Below are positions 9,783 through 18,344 of a stretch of DNA of 64,000 nucleotides, in pieces (within the stretch, counting starts at the first letter, position 1; each line of letters opens with the position of its first letter). The translations under genes were made by a program, and so were the position numbers. This stretch comes from Caballeronia sp. dw_276. Its GTDB lineage: Bacteria > Pseudomonadota > Gammaproteobacteria > Burkholderiales > Burkholderiaceae. The notes below the pieces were generated by a model, which searched no databases, was not told where the DNA came from, and worked only from the letters and a program-made list of their open reading frames with translations. The stretch lies in NCBI RefSeq assembly GCF_018449635.1, contig NZ_JAAVUV010000001.1, positions 558,001-622,000 on the forward strand, read 5' to 3'.

Positions 9783-11174
9783 ATGACCAGTCTTACTCAT
9801 CACTGGATCAGAAAACTTACGGAAAGCCGCAAGCCGGCATATTTGCTGATTCCGGAGTTAATCGAAGAAGATCTGGCGAGCGGACGCTTGCGTCCGCGAG
9901 ACCGGCTGCCCGGTTTGCGCGATCTCGCCGATGAACTCCAGCTCAACTACACGACCGTTGCGCGCGCCTATGCCGAAGCGCGCAAACGAGGTCTGCTCGA
10001 CTCGCGCGCGGGCAGCGGAACGTTCGTGCGCGGCCGGACCGCGACGTTGCCGTTATCGGGCGGCAGCAGTGTCGAGATGACCATGAACATGCCGCCCGAA
10101 CCTGCCGAGCTGGCCGCACGATTGCGCGACTCAGCGGCGCGGCTGTTCGCGGCAACCGATCCTTATCGCTTGTTGCGGTATCAGGATTTTGGCGGGACGC
10201 CCGACGATCGCGCAGCCGGAACAAAGTGGCTCAAGCGCCGTTTCCACGATTGCGACGAAGACAAGGTGCTCGTATGTCCGGGCATTCATAGCGCGCTCGT
10301 GGCGCTGGTGTCGCAGCTCGCGCGGCCGGGTGGCACCATCTGCCTCGATACGTTGGCGTATCCCGGCATCAAGGCGATCGCTGCACAACTCGGCGTGCGG
10401 TTGCAGGCGCTCGCACGCGACGACGATGGTCCGCTCGCGCATGCGTTCGAAGCGCTCTGCAAAAGCGACAAACCGAGCGCGTTCTATTGCAACCCGACCA
10501 TTCAGAATCCGAGCACGGTCACGCTTTCGTCGAAGCGCCGCGAGGCGCTGGCGGACGTTGCATTGAGATACAGCGTGCCGATCATCGAAGACGATGCATA
10601 CGGCATGCTGCCCGTGAACGCGCCCGACGCGATGGTTTCGTTCGCGCCGGATCTGACCTACTACGTGACGGGTTTTTCGAAGAGCTTCGGCGCAGGGCTT
10701 CGGGTTGCATACATTCGCGCGCCTTCCGCACGGCGGGCACAACACCTTGCCGGTGCATTGCGCGCTACAACGGTAATGGCAAGTCCATTCACCATGTTGC
10801 TCGCGACCCAATGGGTCGAGGACGGCACCGCCGCTCTGATGCTCGATGCCATTCGGACCGAGTCCGCTGCACGGCAGGCAATTGCAGCGCGTGTGTTATC
10901 GAAGTGGACGTTCGATGCCGATCCCGCCGGCTTTCATTTCTGGATGCCGATCGATCCCGTATGCGGATGGCAAGCGTCCGAGCTTGCCTTGCAGTTGCGT
11001 TCGCAGGGTATAGGAGCGGTATCGGCGACGGCGTTCGCGACCGATGGCAATCCGCCCGAAGCCATCCGCGTTTGTCTTGGCGGACCGAAAAATCTGGAAG
11101 AATGCGAAGACGCGCTGAGGTTGATCGCGGATACGGTCGAACATCCACATCACCTGCATTTGCCCGTCATGTGA
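9783..11174 (+). CDS. MocR-type transcriptional regulator (GntR HTH plus aminotransferase domain)
   Basis: This 463-residue protein has a winged helix-turn-helix of the GntR type in residues 1-80 (RDRLPGLRDLADELQLNYTTVARAYAEARKRGLL) joined to a fold-type I aminotransferase domain. The PLP lysine is in the GFSKSFGAGLRVAY motif and the NPTIQNPS and EDDAYG motifs that contact the cofactor are present. Such proteins sense PLP or an amino compound and usually regulate a neighbouring divergent operon. Here the divergent operon is the nitrilase cluster. The start at 9783 follows AGAG; an in-frame TTG at 9723 lies within a likely operator. Known Nit1C clusters have a sigma-54 activator gene next to them, so this regulator is a notable replacement or addition. 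Confidence 0.88.
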   Translation: MTSLTHHWIRKLTESRKPAYLLIPELIEEDLASGRLRPRDRLPGLRDLADELQLNYTTVARAYAEARKRGLLDSRAGSGTFVRGRTATLPLSGGSSVEMTMNMPPEPAELAARLRDSAARLFAATDPYRLLRYQDFGGTPDDRAAGTKWLKRRFHDCDEDKVLVCPGIHSALVALVSQLARPGGTICLDTLAYPGIKAIAAQLGVRLQALARDDDGPLAHAFEALCKSDKPSAFYCNPTIQNPSTVTLSSKRREALADVALRYSVPIIEDDAYGMLPVNAPDAMVSFAPDLTYYVTGFSKSFGAGLRVAYIRAPSARRAQHLAGALRATTVMASPFTMLLATQWVEDGTAALMLDAIRTESAARQAIAARVLSKWTFDADPAGFHFWMPIDPVCGWQASELALQLRSQGIGAVSATAFATDGNPPEAIRVCLGGPKNLEECEDALRLIADTVEHPHHLHLPVM

Positions 11175-11249
11175 TGTTGCGCGAAGCGTGTCAAGCAGAC
11201 GTAACGCCCGCTTGTTACGATGCAGCCTTTCGTCCCGACAGTTCGCCCC

Positions 11250-12011
11250 ATGTGGAACCTCTCGTTCTTTCGCTTGACGATGGCCGCGCTTGCGGCTGTG
11301 TTCCTGACAACGGCGTGCGCCGGCAATCCCAATGCGTTATGGCAGATCGTTCACAACTCGTGCGAACCGGCCGCGCGTGGAGCGGACGTGCCGCAAAAAT
11401 GTATCGATGTCGATGCCGCTCAAGGCTATGCGGTGCTCAAGGATCTCAACGGTATCGCCCAGTATTTGCTGATCCCGACAAAACGCATTGGCGGGATCGA
11501 AAGTCCTGAGCTGCTAGCGGCGGATTCACCGAACTACTGGCGTGCCGCGTGGGAAGCCCGGCGTTTCGTGAACGCGAAACTCGGCGAGGAATTGCCTCGT
11601 GACGAAGTTTCGCTCGCGATCAATTCGACCAGGGGGCGTTCGCAGAATCAGTTGCATATCCATATCGATTGCCTCGCGCCCGATGTCGTGAACGCATTGC
11701 GCGAACAAGCGCCGAAGATCGGCACGCAATGGACTGCGTTCCCGACGCGGCTGCGCGGACATGTGTACAGGATCATGCGTATCGATGACCCAACGCTCGA
11801 TTCCGTCGATCCGTTCAAGTTGCTCGCGGTGGATGTAGAAAAGGAGGGCGAAAGCATGGCGGACCAGACGCTGCTGCTGACCGGCACGACCACGCCCGAT
11901 GGCAGGCCCGCGTTTTTCCTGCTCAACGATCATGTGCGTTTCACGCAAGGCGACTTTGCATCGTCCGAAGAGTTGCAGGACCACAGTTGCGCGATTGCAC
12001 GCAAACGCTAG
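11250..12011 (+). CDS. cdh: CDP-diacylglycerol pyrophosphatase
   Basis: It hydrolyses CDP-diacylglycerol to CMP and phosphatidate at the membrane. The motif NQLHIHIDC (HxHxD, a HIT-like arrangement) is the catalytic signature of the family, and the length of 253 residues is typical. The N-terminus MWNLSFFRLTMAALAAVFLTTAC has a hydrophobic core and a terminal cysteine, which suggests a signal anchor or a loose lipobox. An in-frame ATG ten codons earlier (11220) is possible; neither start has a clear ribosome-binding site. It stands alone between the MocR regulator and the racemase. Confidence 0.86.
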   Translation: MWNLSFFRLTMAALAAVFLTTACAGNPNALWQIVHNSCEPAARGADVPQKCIDVDAAQGYAVLKDLNGIAQYLLIPTKRIGGIESPELLAADSPNYWRAAWEARRFVNAKLGEELPRDEVSLAINSTRGRSQNQLHIHIDCLAPDVVNALREQAPKIGTQWTAFPTRLRGHVYRIMRIDDPTLDSVDPFKLLAVDVEKEGESMADQTLLLTGTTTPDGRPAFFLLNDHVRFTQGDFASSEELQDHSCAIARKR

Positions 12012-12072
12012 CCGCGCGCTGCGCTTCGTTGCACTATGTCGGTTCGACTAACCAGAACGGCAGGGCAGCAGC

Positions 12073-12780
12073 ATGACCACGATGAGAACCATCGGCATGA
12101 TTGGCGGTATGAGTTGGGAATCGACGGCCGAGTATTATCGATTGATCAATCAGGATGTCCGCACGCGGCTTGGCGGACTGAACTCGGCGCAAGTGTTATT
12201 GCATAGCGTGAATTTCGCGCCCATCGAGCGCCTGCAACGCGACGGGCAATGGAACATCGCCGGCATCCGGCTCAGCGAGGCCGCGCGTCATCTGGAAGCG
12301 GGCGGTGCACATTGCATCGTGCTTTGCACGAACACCATGCACCTCGTCGCGCCGCAGATCGCCGCTTCGGTGTCGGTGCCGTTTTTGCATATCGTGGACC
12401 CAACGGGCATCGAGGCGAAGAGGGGCGGGATCCGAAAAGTCGGGTTCATCGGCACGGCGTTTTCAATGCGCGAAAGTTTCTTCCGCGACCGGCTGGAAGA
12501 ACGGCACGGGATTTCCACCATTGTTCCTGAAGCTGCCGAGCAGGCGGTCATTCACGACATCATCTATCGCGAGTTATGCCTGGGCGTTGTGAAGGAGGAA
12601 TCTCGCAATTTGTATCGCGATGTCATTCACGGATTGGCTGCGCGCGGCGCTGAAGCAATCGTACTGGGATGCACGGAAATCATGCTGCTGGTGAAAGCAG
12701 AAGACAGCCCCGTGCCTCTGCTCGATACCACTACGCTGCACGCTCGCGCTGCCGTGGACTTTTCGCTGGCGCAATCCTGA
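12073..12780 (+). CDS. Aspartate/glutamate racemase family protein
   Basis: The protein of 235 residues belongs to the PLP-independent two-cysteine racemase family. MIGGMSWESTAEYYRLIN at the N-terminus is the substrate-binding loop, and the two catalytic cysteines are C85 (VLCTNTMH) and C200 (LGCTEI). The closest well-known relative by pattern is E. coli YgeA, a broad-specificity amino acid racemase. It acts in the cytoplasm. The gene is separate from its neighbours and convergent with the small gene that follows. Confidence 0.88.
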   Translation: MTTMRTIGMIGGMSWESTAEYYRLINQDVRTRLGGLNSAQVLLHSVNFAPIERLQRDGQWNIAGIRLSEAARHLEAGGAHCIVLCTNTMHLVAPQIAASVSVPFLHIVDPTGIEAKRGGIRKVGFIGTAFSMRESFFRDRLEERHGISTIVPEAAEQAVIHDIIYRELCLGVVKEESRNLYRDVIHGLAARGAEAIVLGCTEIMLLVKAEDSPVPLLDTTTLHARAAVDFSLAQS

Positions 12781-12782
12781 AT

Positions 12783-13121
12783 TCAGTGCTCGCGCCTGTG
12801 CGTGAACATTCGCGGGCGCACGGCCTCGATCACGGCTTCGGGCAAGACCTGATGCAATGTACGCACGGTGAAATCGAGGTCTTCCATCGCTACGTCGAAT
12901 ACGAGCCGGAGGTCGTCGTGATCGCGCGATGCCTGGCTGACGTACACGCCCAGCGGTGAATGAAACAGGCGGCGAATGCGTTCTCGCGCTGCTTCATCCT
13001 GCTTGCTGCGAAGCACGGCCGACAGATGAACGCGTGAAACACACGGCGACGCAACGCTTTCCCGCTCCGCCGATTTTCCGCTGGTTGCCGAGCCGACGAT
13101 TCTTTCGAGTACAAGGTTCAT
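12783..13121 (-). CDS. Conserved-looking small protein of unknown function
   Basis: The protein of 112 residues starts MNLVLERIVGSA, with GGAG eleven bases before the ATG; an earlier in-frame start at 13172 lacks such support. It has no signal peptide or membrane segment. The central part alternates hydrophobic strands and charged helices (RVHLSAVLRSKQDEAARERIRRLF ... LRLVFDVAMEDLDFTVRTLHQV), which resembles a single ferredoxin-like or ACT-like unit. This is only a fold guess. It lies upstream of nothing on its own strand and ends three bases past the racemase stop. I do not recognise the family. Confidence 0.55.
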   Translation of the reverse strand: MNLVLERIVGSATSGKSAERESVASPCVSRVHLSAVLRSKQDEAARERIRRLFHSPLGVYVSQASRDHDDLRLVFDVAMEDLDFTVRTLHQVLPEAVIEAVRPRMFTHRREH

Positions 13122-13228
13122 GATGCTGCAAGCTCCTCTGTTCGGGATGACTTGCAGCGTATCTTTTTGCACGTAAACGGCGCGTTAAAATTTTCGACGC
13201 CGCCATATAAATCGCTTAGGTTGTTTGT

Positions 13229-14509
13229 TCAGTCGATGCCGTGAAAGACGGCATCGTCCGGACCAATGTAGGCAGGCGCCTTCCACGCGGCGTCGCGCAT
13301 GGAATGCTGGACTTGCCGCTCCACGCCCAGCAGCACCGCGAAAATCGCCATGCGCACGGGGATGCCGTTATCTGTTTGCCGGAAAATGGCGAGCCTGGGA
13401 TCGTGGTTGAGGTCGGTGCTCAGGTCGTTGGCGCCGGGGCGGCCGTCACGTGGCAGCGGATGCATGATCAACGTGTCGGGACCACACACGCTCTCGACCA
13501 GCGCCTGGTTGATCTGAAAGTCCGGCGTATAACCTTCGATGGACTCATCGGCGAAACGCTCTTTTTGAATGCGGGTTGCGTACACCACGTCCGCGCCTTT
13601 CAAGCCGGCGTGCAGGTCGCTGGTCTGCTCGACGACATGGTCGCCGCGCGTGATCTGATCGAGGATGGACGCAGGCATTTCAAGCGATGCCGGCGAGATC
13701 AACGTGAATTTCAGCCCGCGATACAGCGCCAGCAACTTCGCCAGCGAATGGACCGTGCGACCGTACTTGAGGTCGCCGACCATTGCGATATGCGAGCCAT
13801 CGACAATCTTGCCCACCCGTGAAAATTCGCGCTGGACGGTATAGAGGTCGAGCAGCGCCTGACTCGGATGCTCGCCGGGGCCGTCGCCCGCGTTGATCAC
13901 CGGAACGTTGGTGGCGCGAGCGAATTCTGCAACCGATCCTTTCTCGGGATGGCGTACGACGAGCGCGTCCGCATAACCGCTGATCACGCGGCTGGTGTCG
14001 TAGATGGACTCGCCTTTTGCCATGGAAGAAAACGTGAAGCCGGTCGTGTCGCAAACCGAACCGCCCAGCCGGCAGAACGCCGCGCCGAAACTCACGCGCG
14101 TTCGGGTGCTGGCTTCGAAGAAAAGGTTGGCAAGTACCGCACCTTCCAGGACGCGCGTGATTTTTTGGCGGCGCGAGATGGGTTGCATGGTGTCCGCTAC
14201 CTGGAATAACGCTTCAACCGAGTCACGCGAAAACTGATCGACTGAAAGCAGGTGCGGGCGGCCTTCATGCAATATGGAAGGCGACTGTACGCGTTGCGTA
14301 TATTCGTCGCCGGCGGGCGTCCGTTCCAGGATCTCCATCACATAGCGGCTCGCAATCTCGGGCATTGCACGGGATTCCGCGGATTCATCGGGAAGGAGCC
14401 AGGTGTCGAGCGCGCGTCGCGCTACGCCAATCCTGTTCGCGAACGCATCACGCGTCATGTTCAGCCGTCGCATGGCATCGCGAAGAAGGGTTTGCTGTTG
14501 GAGATGCAT
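13229..14509 (-). CDS. pyrB: Aspartate carbamoyltransferase with an N-terminal helix-turn-helix-like extension
   Basis: It condenses carbamoyl phosphate and aspartate in pyrimidine synthesis. The catalytic motifs are complete: FFEASTRTRVSFG (carbamoyl phosphate loop), AKGES (80s-loop lysine), GEHPSQALLDLYT, and HPLPRDGR near the C-terminus. At 426 residues it is over 100 longer than the E. coli catalytic chain. Residues 1-60 (MRRLNMTRDAFANRIGVARRALDTWLLP) look like a Cro/CI-type helix-turn-helix unit, and the C-terminus carries an extra 20 residues. No pyrI or dihydroorotase gene is adjacent. It may be a second, regulated or moonlighting form. The start follows GGAGCG in the region before 14509. 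Confidence 0.88.
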   Translation of the reverse strand: MHLQQQTLLRDAMRRLNMTRDAFANRIGVARRALDTWLLPDESAESRAMPEIASRYVMEILERTPAGDEYTQRVQSPSILHEGRPHLLSVDQFSRDSVEALFQVADTMQPISRRQKITRVLEGAVLANLFFEASTRTRVSFGAAFCRLGGSVCDTTGFTFSSMAKGESIYDTSRVISGYADALVVRHPEKGSVAEFARATNVPVINAGDGPGEHPSQALLDLYTVQREFSRVGKIVDGSHIAMVGDLKYGRTVHSLAKLLALYRGLKFTLISPASLEMPASILDQITRGDHVVEQTSDLHAGLKGADVVYATRIQKERFADESIEGYTPDFQINQALVESVCGPDTLIMHPLPRDGRPGANDLSTDLNHDPRLAIFRQTDNGIPVRMAIFAVLLGVERQVQHSMRDAAWKAPAYIGPDDAVFHGID

Positions 14510-14551
14510 GTCGGACGCTCCAGAGATAATGTACGCGCTGCGTATATTAAA

Positions 14552-14971
14552 TCACTCGCCGAAAAGGTGCAATACGACCTCGCGTCTATGCGAAATGCTG
14601 CGGTGTTCGAATATGTAGATGCCTTGCCAGGTGCCGAGGACCATGCGGCCGCCGCTGACGGGAATTGAAAGCTGGACTTGGGTCAGCGCGGTGCGCAGAT
14701 GTGCGGGCATGTCGTCGGGACCTTCCGCGTCGTGGACATAGCGACCCGGCGCTTCCGGCGCAATCGTCTCGAAGAATTGTTCGAGATCAGTGCGAACGTC
14801 GGGATCGGCATTTTCCTGTATCAGCAATGACGCCGACGTATGCCGGAGAAACACGGTAAGCAGCCCGGTTTGGATGCCTTGCTGGTCGATCCAGCCGCGG
14901 ATGTCGCGGGTGATTTCGTGCAGACCGCGCGTGCGCGTGGTCACGCTCAAATGATGGAGCGCCTGTTTCAT
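14552..14971 (-). CDS. yjbQ: YjbQ / UPF0047 family protein
   Basis: A 139-residue cytoplasmic protein of the YjbQ family, whose E. coli member has weak secondary thiamine-phosphate synthase activity. The conserved segments are FLRHTSASLLIQENADPDVRTDLEQFF and GTWQGIYIFEHR. The histidine-rich site and full length match the family. The start follows GGAGA nine bases upstream. It is 42 bases before the aspartate carbamoyltransferase start on the same strand, so the two may be cotranscribed. Confidence 0.9.
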   Translation of the reverse strand: MKQALHHLSVTTRTRGLHEITRDIRGWIDQQGIQTGLLTVFLRHTSASLLIQENADPDVRTDLEQFFETIAPEAPGRYVHDAEGPDDMPAHLRTALTQVQLSIPVSGGRMVLGTWQGIYIFEHRSISHRREVVLHLFGE

Positions 14972-15073
14972 GCCGATGTCTCCAGAGGAAAGTGGGCGAC
15001 GGGAGAAAGTCGTCGCGCTAGCCTCCGGAGTTTAGCGGCTCGTGCAAAGTAGCACAGGCGGGGCTGCTCATGC

Positions 15074-15394
15074 TTAATGACCGAAGTAGATCGATTGCGT
15101 TACTTGACTCGGTGCAAAGTCTGCGCGCGAGCCCGATGCCGCCATGCTGCCAGTATTCGATCCATACGACGTTGCCGCGACGCCTTGTTGAGCCCAAACC
15201 TTTTGTTCGGCGGCCTGGATGTCCTGCGGGTAATTGACGTCTTCACCGCCCGGGCTATAGCCGGCCTTTTCAAGCTGGACGAGTTCCGCTTTGACCTGAG
15301 CGCGTGTCACGGGACCGTTGCTTTGAGCAAACGCGAAAGCCGGTGCTGCCAATGCCGACGAAAGAACCAATGCAGAGATAAGGAATTTTTTCAT
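15074..15394 (-). CDS. DUF4148 family small exported protein
   Basis: A 106-residue protein with a Sec signal peptide (MKKFLISALVLSSALAAPAFAFA) followed by the DUF4148 core TRAQVKAELVQLEKAGYSP...NYPQDIQAAEQ. Its function is unknown; families of these proteins are numerous in Burkholderiaceae and are often stress-induced. The start follows GAGG. A second family member lies 97 bases upstream and a third at 41.7 kb. Confidence 0.88.
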   Translation of the reverse strand: MKKFLISALVLSSALAAPAFAFAQSNGPVTRAQVKAELVQLEKAGYSPGGEDVNYPQDIQAAEQKVWAQQGVAATSYGSNTGSMAASGSRADFAPSQVTQSIYFGH

Positions 15395-15491
15395 GATGAC
15401 CTCAATAAAGTTAGTGATCCGATGTATTTAGCCAGTTGCTACGGTTGTTGCTCGTACTGCGTTCAAGGATTCAGTAGCGAAATGCGCTTCT

Positions 15492-15761
15492 TTAGTTTGC
15501 TTCGCTGGTGCTCGCCGGCGTCGTGGTGTTCGCTACTGCATTGTTCGCCTGCTCTTCTGCAAGACGCGTTTGTTGTTCTTCAAGTTGATGCGCGAAGATC
15601 GGATTGACGTCGGGGTAAGAGGTATCCGTCACGAAATCGCGGCCATCTTTCTGCGCTTGAACCAGTTCCTGATAGACCTCTGCGCGAGTCTTTGTTTGTG
15701 CAAATGCATTCGCTGAAGCGATCGTCGCAATGGCGACGACGGCAATGGCTAGAACTTTCAT
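15492..15761 (-). CDS. DUF4148 family small exported protein
   Basis: An 89-residue protein with a signal peptide (MKVLAIAVVAIATIASANAFA) and a short DUF4148-type core TRAEVYQELVQAQKDGRDF. The glutamine- and alanine-rich tail (EEQQTRLAEEQANNAV) probably forms a helix. AGGAGA is placed correctly before the ATG. It is in tandem with the previous gene, but too far apart to show a shared transcript. Confidence 0.85.
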   Translation of the reverse strand: MKVLAIAVVAIATIASANAFAQTKTRAEVYQELVQAQKDGRDFVTDTSYPDVNPIFAHQLEEQQTRLAEEQANNAVANTTTPASTSEAN

Positions 15762-15881
15762 TTTGCTTCTCCTGAAAAGTTGTGTTTTGTTGCTGTGTGC
15801 AATGGAGAGAACCCGGGAAAGGGCAGGGATATTCCCCGGAAAGCCGATTATTTTTTCAGCGAAGAAAATTTGGATCTGAAT

Positions 15882-15907
15882 GGAATAAGCCGTTATGGAT
15901 TGTGTTT
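15882..15907 (+). promoter_or_regulatory. ECF-type promoter motif, copy 1
   Basis: GGAATAA, 13 bases, GTGTTT. The same motif with the same spacing recurs at 15979 and 16789, all in the neighbourhood of the ECF sigma factor gene. Spacing and form fit ECF -35/-10 elements. Confidence 0.5.
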
Positions 15908-15978
15908 ACGCGCTCAGGGACGCTTTCATTTTCCGCCCGGCGGGTATTTCGGTGCGACGCTTTAAACAATGTGCAGAC

Positions 15979-16004
15979 GGAATAAACTGCCCATAACCGT
16001 GTTT
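15979..16004 (+). promoter_or_regulatory. ECF-type promoter motif, copy 2, before the anti-sigma-like gene
   Basis: GGAATAA, 13 bases, GTGTTT, ending 34 bases before the start codon at 16038. This is the best placed promoter for the first anti-sigma-like gene. Confidence 0.62.
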
Positions 16005-16037
16005 GCCCCTATACCGACGGCAATTTTTCAATCGATC

Positions 16038-16754
16038 ATGTCCATAGCAAAACCACCTTCGGAATTCCGGCTCTCCGAGTCTGATGTCCAGGCTTACGCC
16101 GACGGCATGCTCGATCCGAAACGCACCGCCAGCGTCCAAAGCTATTTGAAAGACCGGCCGGATGAGGCGCAGCGCGTGGCGTTCTACGGGCGCATCAACC
16201 AGCAGATGCAAAACGCTTTTCATGACCCCGCCGACGAAGCGCCCTCACCCAGATTGGCTCCGCGTGTGCCGAAACGGCGAATCATGAATGGTTTGATCGC
16301 CACCGCAGCCGCGCTGGCGCTCGTCGCAGGCGGGCTTTTCGCATTCGACATCTCCGATTCCACGCTCGATAATGCGTCGATGATGGCGCTCGAACAGGCG
16401 GTCGCGGCGCAGGACAGGGCGACCGGTGCGAGTGCTTATGTAAGCTCGACGAAGGCTTTGGCGGATGCGCCGAACCTGTACGTCGTGGGATTTCATCCGG
16501 TGGCGCGCCGTGAAATGTCGTTGGGGCCGTTTACATCGGCGACTGAATATGTGTATCGGAACGCGATGGGTGAGGCGGCGGTGCTGCTCGTCGCTCCGGG
16601 GATCATGACGAAGCCGCAGCCGCAATGGAAAGCAAATCGGGTAGGCGAAACGCGTTTGCTGGCGTGGACTTCGGGCGGTAAGCGCTATGTGCTTGCGGGT
16701 CGAGCGAACACTCGCGGACTGATGCGCGCCGCGGACCTGATGACGGGCAATTGA
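16038..16754 (+). CDS. Anti-sigma-factor-like membrane protein
   Basis: A protein of 238 residues. The N-terminal 60 residues (LSESDVQAYADGMLDPKRTASVQSYLKDRP) match the soluble sigma-binding helix bundle of anti-sigma factors without the zinc HxxxCxxC motif. A single membrane segment follows at about 82-102 (GLIATAAALALVAGGLFAF), and the remainder is predicted periplasmic. It is a diverged relative of the second anti-sigma gene at 17397. The start at 16038 is preferred because the upstream in-frame start lies inside an ECF promoter motif. It probably senses or modulates the same ECF system. Confidence 0.7.
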   Translation: MSIAKPPSEFRLSESDVQAYADGMLDPKRTASVQSYLKDRPDEAQRVAFYGRINQQMQNAFHDPADEAPSPRLAPRVPKRRIMNGLIATAAALALVAGGLFAFDISDSTLDNASMMALEQAVAAQDRATGASAYVSSTKALADAPNLYVVGFHPVARREMSLGPFTSATEYVYRNAMGEAAVLLVAPGIMTKPQPQWKANRVGETRLLAWTSGGKRYVLAGRANTRGLMRAADLMTGN

Positions 16755-16788
16755 ACCTTGTGTTTGAAATAAAAACCGCCGGGTGTCG

Positions 16789-16814
16789 GGAATAACCTGC
16801 GAACCACGGTGTTA
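16789..16814 (+). promoter_or_regulatory. ECF-type promoter motif, copy 3, before the ECF sigma gene
   Basis: GGAATAA, 13 bases, GTGTTA, 67 bases upstream of the sigma factor start. It suggests that the sigma factor drives its own operon. Confidence 0.65.
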
Positions 16815-16881
16815 GCCCATCATTCGCAGCGGCGTTTTCAGGTTCAGCGCCTGCACAAGCTTACAAAATGAGGGAAGGCCG

Positions 16882-17400
16882 ATGGGCGTCCGTGACGAGT
16901 TGATGGAACATGTGCCGCGATTACGCCGCTATGCGCGAGCGCTGATCAACAATCGCGATCTCGCGGACGATCTGGTCCAGGACACGCTTGAACGCGCGCT
17001 CCGGCATACGGAAAAATTCCAGACCGGCACGGATATGCGCGCGTGGCTTTTCACGATCATGCACAACGTCTTCGCCAATCAGGCACGTCGGGCAGGCGTA
17101 AAAGCGGTACACATTTCCGTCGATGACGAGAACATCTCCGAACGTGAATTCTCGGTCGCCGGTACGCAAACACAGTCGCTCGAAGTGCGCGATCTCGACT
17201 TTGCGTTGCAGCGCTTACCGCTCGACCAGCGTCAGGTCGTGCTGCTCGTCGGACTCGAAGAAATGAGCTATGCGGATGTCGCGCAAGCGCTGGAAATTCC
17301 GATCGGGACCGTCATGTCGCGGTTATCGCGCGGACGTGAGAGGTTGCGCGCGCTGATGGCAGGCGCCCAACCCGGCGCTAAATTACAGGTGGTGCGATGA
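16882..17400 (+). CDS. ECF RNA polymerase sigma factor
   Basis: The protein of 172 residues contains sigma region 2 (about residues 8-75, with DLADDLVQDTLERAL and MRAWLFTIMHNVF) and region 4 (about 108-160, with LPLDQRQVVLLVGLEEMSYADVAQALEIPIGTVMSRLSRGRERL). There is no C-terminal extension. GAGGGAAGG precedes the ATG. Its stop overlaps the start of the anti-sigma gene as ATGA, so the pair is translationally coupled. The downstream catalase-like and cytochrome b561 genes suggest an oxidative-stress or envelope redox signal. Confidence 0.93.
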   Translation: MGVRDELMEHVPRLRRYARALINNRDLADDLVQDTLERALRHTEKFQTGTDMRAWLFTIMHNVFANQARRAGVKAVHISVDDENISEREFSVAGTQTQSLEVRDLDFALQRLPLDQRQVVLLVGLEEMSYADVAQALEIPIGTVMSRLSRGRERLRALMAGAQPGAKLQVVR

Positions 17401-18251
17401 GCGAACAACAAACACCCATTACCGAAGACGAGATCCACGCGTATGTGGACGGGTCGCTGGCGGAACATCGTCGCGAAGAGATCGATCGGTTGCTGGAACA
17501 CGACGAAGGTCTCGCGACCAAGATCAGCGATTATTTCTCGCTGAACAGCATGTTCCACGATCGCTACGACCGCGTGTTGAGCGAGCCCGTGCCGCAACGT
17601 CTGTTGCCGCCTGAGCGCCGTCGCTGGCGCGATGCCGCCAACTGGCCGCAGTTCGCCGGCATGGCCGCGGCGCTTGTCATAGGCGTGGGCATTGGCGTAG
17701 GCGGGATGATGAGCAACGTCGGCGGCCACGCGCTGATGCCCGGCAGCGGCGGCGACGGACACGTGCAACGTGCGAGCTTTACGCCTGGCGAATCATTCGC
17801 TCGCCAGTCCGCCGTGGCGCATGTCATGTACGCGCCCGAAGTGATGCGGCCGGTTGAAGTAGGCGCGGATCGCGAGCAGGAACTGGTGACGTGGGTATCG
17901 AAGCGGCTTGGTACGGACGTTCGTCCGCCAATTCTTACGCGCGTCGGCTTCGAGCTGATGGGCGGCCGTCTGCTGCCCGGCGACGATGGTCCGGTCGCGC
18001 AGTTCATGTATCACGACGCAAAGGGCGAACGCATCACGTTGTGCATCTCGCATAGAAAGATCAGCTCGGATACCACCGCGTTCAAGCTGTATCAGGATGG
18101 TTCGGTGAACGTGTTCTACTGGATCGACGGTGATTTCGGTTACGCGGTTTCTGGAGCAATTGATCGCAAGGTATTGCTCGAACTGTCCCACGACGTGTAC
18201 TCGCAATTGACGCAAATGGGCGACGTCAAACCGCAGACATCCACGCAATAA
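17397..18251 (+). CDS. Anti-sigma factor, single-pass membrane protein
   Basis: The protein of 284 residues has an N-terminal anti-sigma helix bundle (ITEDEIHAYVDGSLAEHRREEIDRLL) lacking the zinc-binding cysteines, one membrane segment near residues 85-105 (FAGMAAALVIGVGIGVGGMM), and a large C-terminal periplasmic domain with GFELMGGRLLPGDDGPVAQFMYHD and CISHRK. The periplasmic part contains only one cysteine. It sequesters the coupled ECF sigma factor until a signal releases it. It overlaps the sigma gene by four bases. Confidence 0.88.
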   Translation: MSEQQTPITEDEIHAYVDGSLAEHRREEIDRLLEHDEGLATKISDYFSLNSMFHDRYDRVLSEPVPQRLLPPERRRWRDAANWPQFAGMAAALVIGVGIGVGGMMSNVGGHALMPGSGGDGHVQRASFTPGESFARQSAVAHVMYAPEVMRPVEVGADREQELVTWVSKRLGTDVRPPILTRVGFELMGGRLLPGDDGPVAQFMYHDAKGERITLCISHRKISSDTTAFKLYQDGSVNVFYWIDGDFGYAVSGAIDRKVLLELSHDVYSQLTQMGDVKPQTSTQ

Positions 18252-18262
18252 AAAATCTGCCA

Positions 18263-18293
18263 TATGGCGCCGACGTAATAAGCCGGCGCCATA
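18263..18293. repeat. Perfect 10-bp inverted repeat between the anti-sigma and catalase-like genes
   Basis: TATGGCGCCG and CGGCGCCATA are separated by 11 bases. No T tract follows, so it is not a normal intrinsic terminator. It could set the relative expression of the two halves of the operon by RNA stability, or be a protein site. Confidence 0.5.
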
Positions 18294-18344
18294 GTCGAAC
18301 GCAAGAGCAACCCTGATTAATCAGGATATCGAATTAAAAAGACC

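Noticed and set aside
13173-13228. Terminator after the aspartate carbamoyltransferase gene
   Set aside because: A short AT-rich region without a convincing stem and T run.
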